A DNA stretch of 64,000 nucleotides from Penicillium oxalicum (GCF_001723175.1 NC_064651.1:620001-684000); one strand, 5' to 3'; positions 33,702 to 46,598 are shown, counted from the stretch's first letter. The notes: generated by a model not told the origin, from the sequence alone. Translations and numbers: made by a program.

Positions 33702-33911
33702 ATTCACTTAGTAGTAACACTTAGTGATTAACCTACTTGGCGCGCACCTCTGGCACGTCTTGCAAGACACTTAACAGGATCTAACCCGTAGTAAGGCTTT
33801 GCGAAGCAACGGTACGATTAAGGGACTAGGTCTTGGGATTGAAGTTAGGATAGCAGGCAAGTATCGGCCTAGGACGTTCTAACTCACAGTGACAGTCGGC
33901 ACCGCGTAACA
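33702..33911 (+). repeat. 3' LTR of B1, terminal 210 bp
   Basis: Ends CGTAACA, followed by the target duplication CCGCG (33912-33916). It is much less RIP-mutated than the 5' LTR of the same element. Confidence 0.85.
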
Positions 33912-33916
33912 CCGCG

Positions 33917-36900
33917 TAGGTAGCTATAGGATATTACTATAAGATTTCTACGACTAAGGTATCTTTTAACTATAAATCGAGCCCTAGACCTATAGGTATA
34001 GGTATACTAGTTTATACTTTATTTAAAAGAGTAGCGGATAAGATTAAACTAGTTAATATAACCGAAAACGATAGATCGGTACTAACTAGTTATACGAATT
34101 AGAAGGAAATCTGCGAAAAGAAATACTTTACTAAATATCGCGCGTCTAATATTAAAAGTAAATTTAATAATCTACTAATATCGCGGATCTCTATAATCGT
34201 AAGAGATATATATCTAATACCTAAAAGGGAGCAGAAAATATTAATTAGAAAGGATCTTCTACTAAAGGAAAGAGGATTATTACGCGAGATACTATTTAAA
34301 AGAGAAGGTTATTTTACGTAGGATTAGTCCTATATATCTTTAATTTTCCTAGAAGTAATATCGCTATAATATATTAAGATAATCCTATATAAGACCTAGT
34401 AGTATCCTAGATTTCGAATCCCGCTAGCGCTAAAAGGTATAGTTAAAGAGATATTATAGGAAAGATTATAAAAAGGGATCCTTAAATATTATAATAGTCC
34501 CTACTAAAATCCTTAGTTTTTAGTACGTAAGAAGAATAGAAAATGTCGTATAGTAAACGCTATAATATATATTAATAAAGTAATAGTACGAGATATAAAT
34601 ATATCCCCTAATATAGATAAATTCGTTAAAGAATTTTTAGGTATAGTAATATCGTCCGCTATTAATCTATTTTCTAGGTATAACTAGATAACTCTAGATA
34701 GTCGCGATCGAAATATAATAGCGATTTAGACCCTGATTAGTTTACTAAGATAGACTATATTATTATAAGGAGCTTCGAATTCTATACTATAATTCTAAAG
34801 AGTAGTTATATAGATCCTAGCTAATATTCTATATATTACTAAACCTTTTATAGATAATATTCTAGTTAAAAGATCTAAGACCTAGTATAATAACGAGTTT
34901 ATAAGACTAGGGATTAGGAGATTTATCTTAGAATATATAAAATCCAGATAAGATCCTATATCTTTTAGAACTTATAGGAGCGAGAGTTTCTATAGAAAAA
35001 TCGTAACTTATAATATCTAGCCTTAAAATCGTAGGCTAGGTATATAATTCTAATAAGCGGAAAATTTCTAAGTTAGCTAACTAGCTAGTCTCTATTAATC
35101 GCGATAAGGTACGCTCTTTTATTAGTCTTATAGTCTACTTTCGAATTCTAGTAAAGGATTTTTAGTATATTATAGCGCTATTATATACGATTTTGCGGAA
35201 GGATACGATATTCGATTAGGGTAATAATAAATAGAATACTTTTAAGAAGATTAAGGAGATACTATATAGTTTTCTAGTAGTTATACTAGTTAATTGTAGC
35301 TAGAATCTATTAGACCTAATACTTATAGTAGACGCGTTAAAAATAGGATAGGATAGTGTTTTAATATAGAAAAGAGAAAGGGTACGATAAGTAGTACGAT
35401 ACGAGTTAGGGGTTTAGTCTAAATCAGAGTAAATATATAATACTAGAAAATTAGAATATTAAGGAGTAATAAAGGTATTTAAAAAGCTATAGTATTAGCT
35501 ATATAGGGTAAGATTTATATTAGAAACTAATACTAATATATTAGTTACGTAATTAAATCGACTAGCTTCGGACTTATCTAGCGCTTTAGTAACGCGATAG
35601 CTTACTTAGATTCGGCTCTTCGATTTTAATATAAAGTATATTCCTAGGATAAAAATAGTACTACTAATAGCCTATCTAGGAAGCCCGCTACGCTAGAAGA
35701 ATTAGAAGAGTAAGAAAAGGAGAGAGATATTAATAAATTTATCGTAGCTAAAATCTCTTATCTTCACGTTACGATTTCCCTAGTAGAAACTATAGTTTCT
35801 ATTAAAATTCCTATTTCTTAAGAGATTTCTTCTATAGAAGAAGCGACTATTAGTACAGAAATTCTAGATAGATTATATTTAGAAGAATCTTAGAAAATTA
35901 TAAGGTTCTTAATAATACTACGTAGGCCCGCTAAGATATCTCGTAGTAAATTTAGTACGTTTAAGAAAAAGGCTTTAAGATTTATAGTCTAAGATTAATA
36001 TCTATTTTATAGAGGGTATAGTAGAGATCTAATTATATAAAGGGTTTTAGACGATACTAGGATGCGAAAAGAGACGCTATAGCGCTTATATAAAGAATTA
36101 GGCTATAAAGGCCGCGAAGCTACTTATAATCTATTAGCTACGCGGTACTATTAGCTAGGAATATATAACGAGACTACGAAATTTATACGAGTATATTTCG
36201 AATACTAGGCGCGTAATCCTATTAGACTATATAAACCTACCGGAAGCGTAAGACTAATATAAATCTAGGAGAAATAGTATATTAATACTACCCCGCTATC
36301 TAACGAGGATAGTCAAAAAGGAGTTATCTAAGTAAGAGACTTAGCGAGTAGATAGCTAGAAGCAAGGATTCTCTAGAAAGTAGATAGTAAAAGCGCTACT
36401 AGATTCGTTTAGGAAGATATTATCTATAGGTATAGGGTGCCTTAGGAGATTATTATTGATTTTAGTCCTAAAATATGTTCGGAAATACGAAATTTTTTGA
36501 AATCGTACCGCGTTAATACTATTTTAATTTCGATATATAATCCGTAGGTAAATAGGGCGATTAAGAGAGTAATACGAACGCTAAAAGACGCCCTATCTAA
36601 AATAACGAATAGATATAAACTATTAGAGGGTATTAAACTAAAATAGTCCTAAAAGCTACTAGCCGCGATACTTACTAATAGAGCGACTTTATATATATAT
36701 ACTAGTATCTTACCCTTCCGATTTATTTATAGATAAGATACTATCTTACTAGTAGAATTAGATATATCTACCTAGTCAATACTACCCTAGAAAGAAGTAG
36801 AGATACGCGCAGAGCTAATTATATTACGAGCTAAATAAATTAAAAGACGAGACTAGGATATCTCTGATACGATAATATAGCTATAGAGGCTAAGAGCTTA

Positions 36901-37285
36901 GAATAAAGAATATTACGACTCGTACAGAAACCTACGAATTACGCCCCTAAAAGAAAAAGATTTAGTCCTTCTCTATAATACTAGATTAGAGGACGATATA
37001 ATATCTAGAAATAAGCTCCGATTTAGATAGACGGGGCTATATCGAATCAGAAAAGATCTAAAAAATACCGTATACGAAATTAAAGAATTAGATAGTACCC
37101 TATACCAATAGATAAATAAGGTAAGCGCTAGTATTAATAGTAGTAGGCTAAAAAGATTTTATTACTAGGCGCTCTAGGATAAAAGAAATTTAGATAAGGA
37201 TAAAAGAATTAAGGCTAAGAATAGATTATTACCTACTACGTAAAGGCGTAGAAAAGGACGGCTACCGCGAGAGGGACAGGGTTAA
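33917..37285 (+). pseudogene. pol of A1: RT, RNase H, integrase
   Basis: Continues the A1 pol interrupted at 27377. Reverse transcriptase is readable: LVRKKNRKCRMVNA near 34517, LFSGYNQITLDSRDR near 34668 with TAG for Gln, and the catalytic box FIDNILVKR near 34846 (FIDD type, second Asp mutated). RNase H follows at about 35290-35650, then the integrase zinc-binding region near 36080-36205 with its His codons changed to Tyr. No chromodomain was seen. The frame ends in a basic tail near 37250. Confidence 0.72.
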
Positions 37286-37550
37286 GTTAATTATATAATT
37301 TTCTTTATTAAAATATTACGTATTAATTAGTCTGTTTAATACTAATATTTCGGATTTTTTTATATTTTTATTTATTTCTCTTAGAAACTAATTAATTTTA
37401 TTAGGTTTACTAAATTTTGTCTTTATTTAGAAATTTAGTAATTTTTAAGACTATTTTAAAAAGTAATAGAAAAGGAACTTACTAGGGATAGCAAGATTTT
37501 TAGGAGGGGAGAGAAGTCTCTAGAGAGAGCTTAAATCATAACGATTTTCG
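37286..37550 (+). other. AT-rich spacer between pol and ORF3, family A
   Basis: About 265 bp of strongly AT-rich, non-coding sequence, kept in all three copies that reach here (also 63285-63560 and, inverted, about 56060-56335). It could hold a promoter or splice sites for ORF3. Confidence 0.5.
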
Positions 37551-39510
37551 CTAAATACTACGAATCTTCTGTAGAAGAATTTAATATAACGAACTAGGCT
37601 ACAATATCCGCTATAAGCTAGCACCTTAATATTATACCTTCGATACTAAGTAATTATTTAATATTAGTTACTTTCCCTAGTAAGATTATCGAAGAATTAC
37701 GAACGCTATCTACGGACTAGATCTATAAGGCGGCTAAGCTCTATCTATATAAGATTTACGAAAAAGGACAGGAATTTTTAGACTCTATCGCGATCGAACT
37801 CTATACTTTTATAAAAGATAGCGAATTTTAGAAAGAATATAAGTCTCGGGAAGATTTCGAGGATAGCTAGATAGTAGCAAGAGAAGCGATTAATCGCCGC
37901 GAATATAATAAGAACTATATCTAGTAAGTAATATACGTAGCGCTATAAGCCTAGAATAGTAACTCTAAAAAGATTATAATCTAGGCTAGAACGAAAGCTT
38001 TCGCTAAAAAGGTTAGTAAACTAGTAAGGAGCGAAATTAGTTTCGAAGAGATATAGCTTAGAGTTAATAACGCTATTCTTTAACGACTCAAGAAAGGAAT
38101 ATATAGATAAGGAATCCGTAGAGCTAAGGAGGTTATATAGGGTAATCTCGATAACGCCTATAAATCGCCGGACTTAACGGAATTAACGCTTAAATAACTA
38201 TTAAGGTATTATCTATCGATTAATAAGGATAGATTTATATACGAATATTATTAGATACCGCGAATTTTAGATAAAGCGGATAAAGATTAAAGTATAGTAG
38301 CGGATAACGAAGATTCGCGGATTTTTTCTGTAGAAGAAAACCTATCGAAAAAGTAAGGTCTAGAAGAAAGCTAAATTTCTTCTGCAGAAGAAATCTAGCC
38401 GCGTAAACGAAGTCCGGAACTTAGTAATAACGATAAGCAGTCACAAAATTCGGAACTTTTGATAAGGCCTGCTACTAAGAAACCGAAGATATCGCTATGT
38501 TTATTAAAATCGGTACCCTACGGATATAAGATAGATTCTTCTAGGCTAACTAAAGTAATTCCGAAGACGAAATTAGATACTAAAAGCGAACGCGAAGCTC
38601 TAGTGATTTTTCGGATTGTTAGTAGGTCTATTCGCGAAAATACGACCGAAATTAGTCCCGATTCGATTTGTAAGGGGTATATAACTTAGCTAGTATATCT
38701 ACTATATATTTATACTAATAGCGTAAATTATAAGACTCTAGTATAACGCTTGCGATATCTCTACGCCTAGCTCGGTAACTAGGATAATACTAAAAAGGAA
38801 TTTGAGGCTTAGTTTAAACCGTCTTCTGGGAAAGAACTTAGGAGCTACTTTCGATTCCCTCCTAAGATATAGAAGCCGCTAGTATTCAATTTCGAGAAGC
38901 TATAATATCTGACTTTTTAGGATATAATTTTTCGCTATTTTAGAAGGGTTCCGCTAAGCCTTAGGAGAATAATAGAGAGAGATTAGAACGTAGACGGAAG
39001 TATAGTAGTGCTAATTTTTATATAGCTGTACGATAATTAGGATAGCTACTATCCTCGCGGTTTGATAGATATAATCGAGGAGGAATTTAATATATATAAC
39101 TAGTATTACTAGTCGCGAAAGTATACTCTAAGGATTAGATAGGCTAAAAATGTATAGTATAGTAGTATCTAGTAGCTAATACGGCGCGATTATACCTACT
39201 ATATATTCTATGTTCTGCTACGACCGGATTGTTAATATTAGCTGATTTCGTTTCCTTACTATGCGAAGAGTACTTACCCTAGTAAATAGATAGCCTTCTG
39301 TTATCTTGATATTAATGTGACGGATCTTCTTATATCCTAACGAATAGCGAATATAATCTAAGGGATAGTCTCTTTAACTAATAAGGACCCGCGAAATTAA
39401 ACTAAGATACTACTTAGAATATAAAACTACCTCGCTAAATAGTAGTAGGACTTACGCGATCGTAGCTACTAGAAAGATAGTTTAATCTATAAGGTATCGG
39501 CTATAATATA
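37551..39510 (+). pseudogene. ORF3 of A1, accessory protein with HxD-like motif, truncated
   Basis: A long third frame after pol, about 650 codons, interrupted by TAG/TAA of RIP type. The first half is charged and helical (for example KAAKLYLYKIYEKGQEFLDS). The middle has Lys/Ser-rich low complexity, including an unbroken stretch at 38459-38689. The last part contains YLDINVTDLL near 39302, where TAT is probably mutated CAT. That would give an HxD pair as in Fe(II)/2-oxoglutarate dioxygenase-type folds, followed by GIVSLTNKDPRN. It ends at the C1 insertion. It is not gag or pol; the function is unknown and the dioxygenase idea is inference. Confidence 0.5.
38375..38394. repeat. Dispersed palindrome of family A, best-preserved copy
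   Basis: A perfect palindrome with core TTTCTTCTGCAGAAGAAA. RIP-mutated versions with centre CTATAG lie at 24318-24333, 26255-26276, 26318-26340, 35827-35842, 37563-37581, 38323-38339, 55224-55243, 55278-55297, 56038-56055, 58165-58183, 61813-61832 and 63565-63584. All are inside family A elements. Confidence 0.8.
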
Positions 39511-39706
39511 TGAGAGAGTTTGCCCTCTCCAGATGTTTGCTAGGCCCAGCAGCGGTCATGTGTCTTGAGGGTTTTTCCCCTATCGTAGGTTTTCCCTCTC
39601 TCTCTCTCCTCTCTCTCTCTCTCTTCTCCCTTCTCCCTAGACTTCCTAATCCTAGTTGTCTCGCCTCCAGATTGCTTCCTTGCCTTATAGACCTGTAGGT
39701 CTATTA
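39511..39706 (+). repeat. 5' LTR of C1 (196 bp)
   Basis: Starts TGAGAGAGTTTGCCC and ends GGTCTATTA (ancestrally TATCA). It contains a CT microsatellite and a hairpin, TAGACCT/AGGTCTA, near its end. It is inverted at 48540-48720 and 54544-54719. Confidence 0.88.
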
Positions 39707-39724
39707 GGTTATGAGCCCGATCGC
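39707..39724 (+). other. Primer-binding site of C1 (tRNA-Met anticodon type)
   Basis: Directly after the LTR stands GGTTATGAGCCCGATCGC. Its complement contains GGGCTCATAACC, the anticodon region of a CAU tRNA-Met. Copia-like elements often prime from an internal tRNA-Met fragment rather than from the 3' end. The same site is in C2 at 54526-54543. Confidence 0.65.
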
Positions 39725-39922
39725 AATAGTAAGGCCTAAATTTGTGAAAACTATAAGTTCTCAAATTTTTAATCACTAAATTCATCAAATTCGGCTATGG
39801 AAGCTATAATTACTAAAATTACTAAATTACTAAATTCAAATTACTAAATCTAATACAAATCAACAAATCTAACTAGGCTATAGAAGCTAAAAACTTATTA
39901 AATATAATAAACTTTAACTAGG

Positions 39923-40647
39923 TGTTACGGACCTCAAAGAAGCGCGGGGGCCGCAGTTATTTAAGTGACGACTGAGGGCTAATCATTCTACGAACACTAA
40001 GGAATAGCGTCGTCACGTGCGTTTCGGTATACTTAGGCGTACCCCGGGGGACCCGAGGAGGAGACGCCTAGGGCAGGCGCCAGAAGTAGCCTATAGCTAA
40101 CCGACGATACCCTCTTACTCTAGGAGACGGTTAGCGCGACGCAGGAAATAGCCGCCATTTTACTAGCACCGGAATTACACCCAAGTACGAGTAACTAGTA
40201 ACTTATTACGTGACTATATCCTATCGGTAATAGGATGAACTTATCGGTGATAAGTCCTAGCGCATCAGTAATAAGTCCGACATTAGCGATAGGAAGGACT
40301 AATATATAAGGACACTCTTTTTAGTATTATATATTTAGTTCTTCGCGATTAATTATATATTGTTACTTAGTTACTACCTTGAAGCACTTTGCACTCACGG
40401 TTCAACTCTAAGATAAACCTAACCTATAGGTAGGGGATTCACTTAGTAGTAATACTTAGTAATTAACCTACTTAGCGCGCACCTCTAGCACGTCTTGCAA
40501 GATACTTAATAGGATTCAACCCGTAGTAAGGCTTTGCGAAGTAACGGTACGATTAAGAGACTAGGTCTTAGGATTAGAAGTTAGGATAGCAGGTAAGTAT
40601 CGGCCTAGGACGTTCTAACTCATAGTAACTAGTAGTACCGCGTAATA
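39923..40647 (+). repeat. 5' LTR of B2 (725 bp)
   Basis: Starts TGTTACGGACC and ends CCGCGTAATA. Strongly RIP-mutated compared with the outer end of the 3' LTR. Confidence 0.88.
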
Positions 40648-40679
40648 CATTAATCGCCCTATCTTTAGACCGTGAAGTA

Positions 40680-42100
40680 TAGTTATTATAGTAGGTAACG
40701 ATAGTACCCCGAAAGGAAAAACTCCTACTCGAACCACGATAACCGAACCCGACTCAGACGACGAACGTAATATAGAGATTCAGAATCTCAAAACTATCGT
40801 CGGATAACTTCGAGAACACCTTAATTAACTAGGCGCGAACTATAACGTCTATTCGATAAGCGTAAAGGACTACTTAGAGTAACTCTATACTTAAGTCGTC
40901 GCTTTAGCCCTAGTAACTACTATTAGAGTACCTAAGCTCCCGAAGGCTAAGACCTTCGATAGTAACAGACAGAAATTACGAGGATTCCTAATATAGATAG
41001 ATATCTATATAACGTTAATAAAGGACGCCTCGTTAACGAAGGTAGCAAGGTTATTTTCGTATTAGCCTACCTACAAGGATAGGTATAGGACTAGCTCGAA
41101 CTATATATCCGTGAGTACTACGAAAAAGATAGCGATAAATAGAACACGACTACGTAATAATCTTTAGTAGCTATACTACGTTTCGATAGCACCTCGAACG
41201 AACTTTTAGCGATATAATACTAAGAAGATAGCTAAACGCAAATTAAAACGAATTCGATAAACTAGGTTAGTATCCGCCTATATAGCCGAGTTTATATAAC
41301 TTATAGCGATACTATAATAGGAAGACTACGCTTTAATTCCGTACTAACTACAGACTTAAACCCTATATAAGGACGAGCTTACGCGGATCGATTAACTAGA
41401 TACTATAGAAAAACTTATCGACGTAGTAGTACGAATCGATAATCGCCTATATAATAAATAGAAAAAAGGGAAATTAAAGGATAGCGCTAAGGTACTAGCT
41501 AACTATATACTATCGGTACGATAAAAACTAAATAGACCTATAAGGGATAGCGACCCCTATAGACTAAAGCTAATAGAGCTCGACGTAGCGAGACTCCTAA
41601 GTAATAAAAGAAAACGAAGAGATAATAACTTATACTTTAAATATAGAAAAGTAGGGTATAGGGCGCGTAAGTACAAGGAAAAGTATAATAACGCAAAGCT
41701 ATAGGCGCGTAAGCGTAGCGAAAGACGTAATAAAAGGCTATAATAAATAAGGGCAACCTAGGACGATTAGGTTCCGCCTTAGTAGCTATGAGCACTATAA
41801 TAGCTCTAAGACGCCGCTATACGTAATAGTAAGAAGGTACGTATCGCTACTACCCGCGAAGGACTAGGCGAGTATACAGAACTAAACTAAGAAGGGTAAA
41901 ACCTTAGACACCTTCGACGACTACGAAAACGGGCGGAAGTAATACGATAAATTACTAAGGATATAACCCCTAGAACCTTTATAGACGATATAGTTTACCG
42001 CGGCCTAATTAGCGCAGAGCACGATAGAAGAATTTCCCGAAATAGATTAGGAGAATATCGAGAGTTAAGGGTAGACCTAGTACGGTCTATAGGACCCTAC
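40680..42100 (+). pseudogene. gag of B2, RIP-damaged
   Basis: Parallel to the gag of B1 (the block around 40936 corresponds to VPKLPKAKTFDSNRQ). A damaged zinc knuckle lies at about 41624-41681. Indels relative to B1 (for example near 41010 and 41155) add frameshifts to the stops. Confidence 0.65.
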
Positions 42101-42499
42101 CGACTCCTAGGAGTTATCCTACGAAACCTAGGAAGGAGCGGACGGACCCCGGGAATACTAAGCGAGAACCTAGGAACTCTAGAAATCCTAGAAACTCTAC
42201 CGTAGTTCCTAGGGAAGGATACTACTATATAGCCTTAAGAAAGAAACCCCTAAGAGAATAGAGTAATATCTATATAATAACCTAAGGTATATATATAAAG
42301 GATATGTACGATACCCTTAGCACGATCTTAGAGCTATAGTAGGTTATTACGATAATAGATACTAGGTATATATTAGGGAAGGTCGAGAGGAGCCTCGAAC
42401 CTAGACCTCTATAATAGGAAAAGAAACCTAACTAGAAACTAGAATACGTAGGAGTCTAGTTTAGAAAAAGAAAACTACGCGACGAATAGCGGTAACTCG

Positions 42500-45400
42500 T
42501 AGATAGTATAGGGACGATATATAAGGATTACGGCTAATATTATACTTAGATTAACTATAGTAATAATCGACTCGGGAGTAGCTAGTAACTTTATAGATCC
42601 TAGGTATAAGAACCGCTATTAGATTAAAGGATAAGAAAAACCCTAGGTCGTGCTAATTATCAGACTTAACGGAGAAAGTCTCGGACTAGGGATTACCTAC
42701 AAAAGCGGACCTCTACTAATAGTTATTAGAGACTACTTCGAAATTATTAACTTCGACGTAACCCTACTAGGATAGTACGATATCGTTTTAGGCGTTCCTT
42801 AGTTAAGGAAGTATAACCCTAATATTAACTAGTAAACTAATAACCTACTCTTTAGGTATAACTATCGAGTCACGAGCGAGAAATAGACTAGAAGGAAATA
42901 AAACACGCTAAACGATACTTAGCTATAGGGTAGTACTTATAAGAACCCTTACGAAGGCGAACTTAAGAGGAGTTTTCGGCTAGGAGGTAGGCCTAATAGA
43001 AACACGATCGATACACGAGATATCGCGACGGTTAAGTAAGGAAGCAATATAACGACTAGGAACTAGAGGAATATATCCTCGTTCACGATAGTAATAGCTC
43101 TATATACTACGGAAGCGCTAGAAGAAGAATATAAAATACTAGCGGAATATACGGAATTCTAAGACGTATTTACGCTACTAAGGGATAGTAAGCTACTAGA
43201 GTATAGTCCGTTCGACTATAAGATAAAGATTAAGGATAGCGAGGAACTAAAGTTTATACCGATCTACCTACTATCGCAGAAAGAGTTAGCGATACTAGAA
43301 GAATATATAAGGATAACCTTAAGAAGGGAATATTTAATACTCGAAATCTTTAGCAGGATATCTAATCCTATTTATACCGAAGAAAGGAGGGGAACTTAGA
43401 ATATACGTTAACTACCGATAGCTTAACGATATTACGATTAAGGACCGGTACCTATTACCGTTAATTAACGAAATCTAAGATATTATTTAAGGAGCGAAAT
43501 ATTTTAGCAAGTACGATATTACTAACGCGTATAATCGACTGAATCAAGGAAGGAGATAAATAGAAGATAGCGTTTAGAACTAAATACGGGTACTACGAGT
43601 ATAAGGTTATACTATTTAGTCTTACTAACGTACCGTATTATTTTAACGGTTTATCTTCTATATCTATAAGGATACCTCGATAAGTTCGTGATATATATCT
43701 CGACGATATCCTAGTATTCTCTAAAACCGAGGAAGAATATATCGAGTATAATAGGAAAGTACTATAACGACTTAGGGAAGCAGATAACGCTTAAACTTAA
43801 GAAATACGAGTTTTATATCTAATAGACAAGTTTCCTCGGATATACTATTAGCCCTAACGGACTAGGATAGAATAAGATAAAGTTAAGAGTATACTCGAAT
43901 AGCTAACGCTAATATACGTTAAGGACGTATAGAGTTTTCTTAGACTTACGAATTACTATCGAAAATTAATACTATAGTACTTAAAGTATATAGTAGGACT
44001 ATACCGATTTACTAAAAAGGGATACCGTTCTAGTAGGACGAAGAAGCAGAAAAATTATTTACTGTACTTAAGGGAATATATAATAAAAAGGCAGGAGAAG
44101 CGATCCTAGCTATATTTAACTACGATATACTAATTATTATAGAAACAACGTATCTGATTTCGCGCTTAGAGTATAGCTTATATAACTAGGACAAGATAGT
44201 AAGCTTAGACCTATCGCTTTCTAGTCTCGTAAGATAATACCCGCGGAAATTAACTACGATATACGATAAGGAACTACTAGCTATAGTATTAGTATTTTAG
44301 ATATAGAGAGCCTACTTAGAAGGGGCTAAGTATATAGTAATATTCGGACAGATTACTATAATCTTACGTACTTTACGACTACGAAGAAACTTATAAGGCG
44401 ATAAGCTAGATAGGCGGAGACCTTAGCCTAATACGACTTTAAGATCGTACTATAAAGGGACCGAAAATATAGTCGCGGACGCGCTTAGTCGACGACCTAA
44501 CTATAAACTAGGTACTAAGGAGGTAGCACTAGTAATCTTATAAAAGATAACGAAGGAAATATCGTATATAATACTAGACGCTCGTAGCGACTAGCGAGGT
44601 CTAGAAACGAATAGATCGAAAGGATTCGAGAGTATACGGACCGACGAATTACTATAAAAGGTTCTAGGTAATAATATAGCCCTAACGAATAACGGCTTAG
44701 TCTATATTTATAGACTAGTATACGTTCCTAGAAACCTCTAAACATAGATTATATAGCTATATCACGACGAACTAATATAGGGATACCCTAGTATCGAAAA
44801 AACTATCGAAAAGATTACGCGGAATTACTATATTCCGGTACTATACAGAAAAGTCCGGAAGTATATTTAGTAATATAACTGTATTAACGAAACAAGACGT
44901 TACGATACGTACTATACAGAGAGATAGAATTAGCCGAAGTACTATAATAACTATAGGAATAGATTATAATAGACTTTATAACGAAGTTACCTGTCTTAGA
45001 AGGAAATAATATAATAATAGTAGTCGTCGATCGACTAACTAAGTACGTATATATAATACCGATAACGGAAACTATCGATACACGACAGATAGCTAACCTA
45101 CTACTTAAATATATATTTACTAACTATAGAACACCGAGCAAGATTACCTCGGACAGAGATAAACTATTTATAAATATATAGTAGTTAGCGGATTAACTCG
45201 GTATTAAGTATAGACTCTCTACCGCGTACTACCCGTAAACTAAACGGATAAACCGAAAGAGTTAACTAAACTCTAGAATAATACCTACGATACTATATTA
45301 ATTACTAATAGGATAACTAGGCAGGATTATTACTAATAGCGTAGTTAGCGTATAATAACGCTATATACGCTACTACTAGAGAAATACTATTCTTCGCTAA

Positions 45401-45985
45401 CTATAGGTTTAATCCTACTATTATCGGGAAAACTATCGGAAAATAGCTACTAGAATCGTCGAGACTACTAGCGACTAGGCTTAAGTAACTATATTTATAA
45501 CTAATAAGGGATATCGAGTTTCTTAATCTGCGTATAAAAAACTACTACGATTAGTCGCGCTAGGAGGCGCCGGACTTTCGAAAGGGGGAGAAAGTTTACC
45601 TCTTATAATAATATTCGCACTATACGACCTAGCGCAAAGCTCGACTACCTTAAATTAGGACTATTTAAAATCGAAGCAAAAATAGGACCGCTTAATTACC
45701 GATTAAAGCTACCTAATAGTATACGACGTATCTATACTATATTTTATATCTTATTATTAGAAAAAGTACCTAAGAACGCTAAAATCGCTACTAACGTAGA
45801 AATCGGAGAAGAAACCGAAAATAAATATAAGGTCGAAGAAATCCTAGATACTAACAAAATTAGCGGAAAGCCTTACTACTTAGTAAAGTAGAAAGGATAC
45901 GATACCTTAGAAAATATATAGGAACCTATTAAGAACCTAAGGGGCTACTACTAGCTAGTTCGACGGTTTTACTAATAGGAGAGGG
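42500..45985 (+). pseudogene. pol of B2: protease, RT, RNase H, integrase, chromodomain
   Basis: The protease DSG lies near 42568-42578. The RT box (YxDD type) is at about 43694-43719 (ISRRYPSI/YLDDIL region, one base lost relative to B1). RNase H ends ADALSRRP near 44477. The integrase zinc-binding region is near 44760-44890. The catalytic core has VVVVDRLTKYVY near 45020 and ITSDRDKLF near 45144. A chromodomain follows at about 45829-45980 (VEEILDTNKISGKPYYLVK; then EPIKNLRGYY), where both conserved Trp codons are now TAG. The chromodomain places family B in the chromovirus clade, whose members use it to target chromatin marks. Confidence 0.78.
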
Positions 45986-46092
45986 CGACCTAGTATTCCT
46001 AACTAACTAAGAGGAATCTAGGTCGGCCTAAGAAAAGGAAGGATTATTTAATAACTAAGTTAGAGTAGGATCCTCTAACGACGCTATAAGAC

Positions 46093-46598
46093 TTAGCCGT
46101 CGGCTATAGCAGATAAAGGAACCCTGTCGCGGTAGGTACTCTCTGTAGTACGCTTATTTTGTTCGGATTCGAGACGCTCTTGTTCGAGCCTCTCTTTTTT
46201 AAGGCGTTCGCGCTCTTTAACCTCGCGACGCTCTAACTCTTCTAACTCGGCGACTTCCTTAAAGTCTCGAGCGATAAAATCGCTAGTACGTTTTTATAAT
46301 AAACGTTTCTGCTTTTGGAGCTAAAGGAGCTTAGCTAGGATAGCCTCCTCCTCCTCCTTAATTTAATTTTAAGACTTAACTAAACGACGCTACTCCGTAT
46401 TAGTAAACGAAGGAGACGGTATTATATACTTTATACTACTACTAGCGCGTACGTAGTTACTATAGCGATAGAATAATTAGCGCGAATATATACTCGTTTT
46501 AAGCGAACGTAACGTTCGCAAGGAATTATAGATTAAAAACCTTCGTCTTCGATACGACGAGTTAAAGCGTTCTTACGAACAGAAGCCTTAGAAGATAT
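46093..46598 (-). pseudogene. Antisense ORF of family B: Cys-rich start, coiled-coil end
   Basis: On the minus strand, between the chromodomain and the 3' LTR, a coherent coding pattern opens with ISSKASVRKNALTRRIEDEG (ATA probably mutated ATG). It goes on with PCERYVRLKRVYI, where Tyr codons probably replace Cys. A one-base frame change falls in the Cys-rich region. It then gives a long acidic-basic helix (EEEEAIL...VAELEELERREVKERERL) and stops at 46093 after VPLSAIADG. The Cys spacing suggests a small zinc-binding module before a coiled coil. I recall similar Cys-rich/coiled-coil hypothetical proteins in Aspergillus genomes but cannot name a family. It is damaged by RIP stops. Confidence 0.55.

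Larger units (their letters stand above)
27378..33911 (+). mobile_element. B1: Ty3/gypsy chromovirus, family B, interrupted
   Basis: Inserted in A1 with a 5-bp target duplication, CCGCG. The 5' LTR is followed by gag with a zinc knuckle, protease, reverse transcriptase and RNase H. Integrase is cut at 32255 by the inverted fragment A4 and the assembly gap. Only the last 210 bp of the 3' LTR are seen after the gap (33702-33911, ending CGTAACA). Genes carry many RIP stops. B2 shows the uninterrupted order. Confidence 0.88.
23320..39510 (+). mobile_element. A1: Ty3/gypsy retrotransposon, family A, nested and truncated
   Basis: In element order: 5' LTR 23320-23669, a leader with a 12-bp minisatellite, gag, protease, then an interruption by element B1. 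Sequence resumes at 33917 exactly where it stopped (compare the uninterrupted copy near 59886), with reverse transcriptase, RNase H, integrase, a spacer of about 280 bp and a third ORF. It ends at 39510, where copia element C1 begins; no 3' LTR of A1 is present. Every frame carries many TAG/TAA stops where CAG, CAA or TGG are expected. CpA and TpG are very scarce while CpG remains, which is the RIP pattern. Confidence 0.88.

Noticed and set aside
33139..33731. Open frames across the N gap
   Set aside because: Undetermined bases cannot contain stops; no information.
39707..39724. tRNA-Met gene fragment
   Set aside because: Only the anticodon-region complement is present, directly after an LTR; it is a primer-binding site, not a tRNA gene.
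39510..39788. Short frames in the C1 LTR and leader
   Set aside because: They come from the CT/GA microsatellite in the LTR and recur in the other LTR copies.
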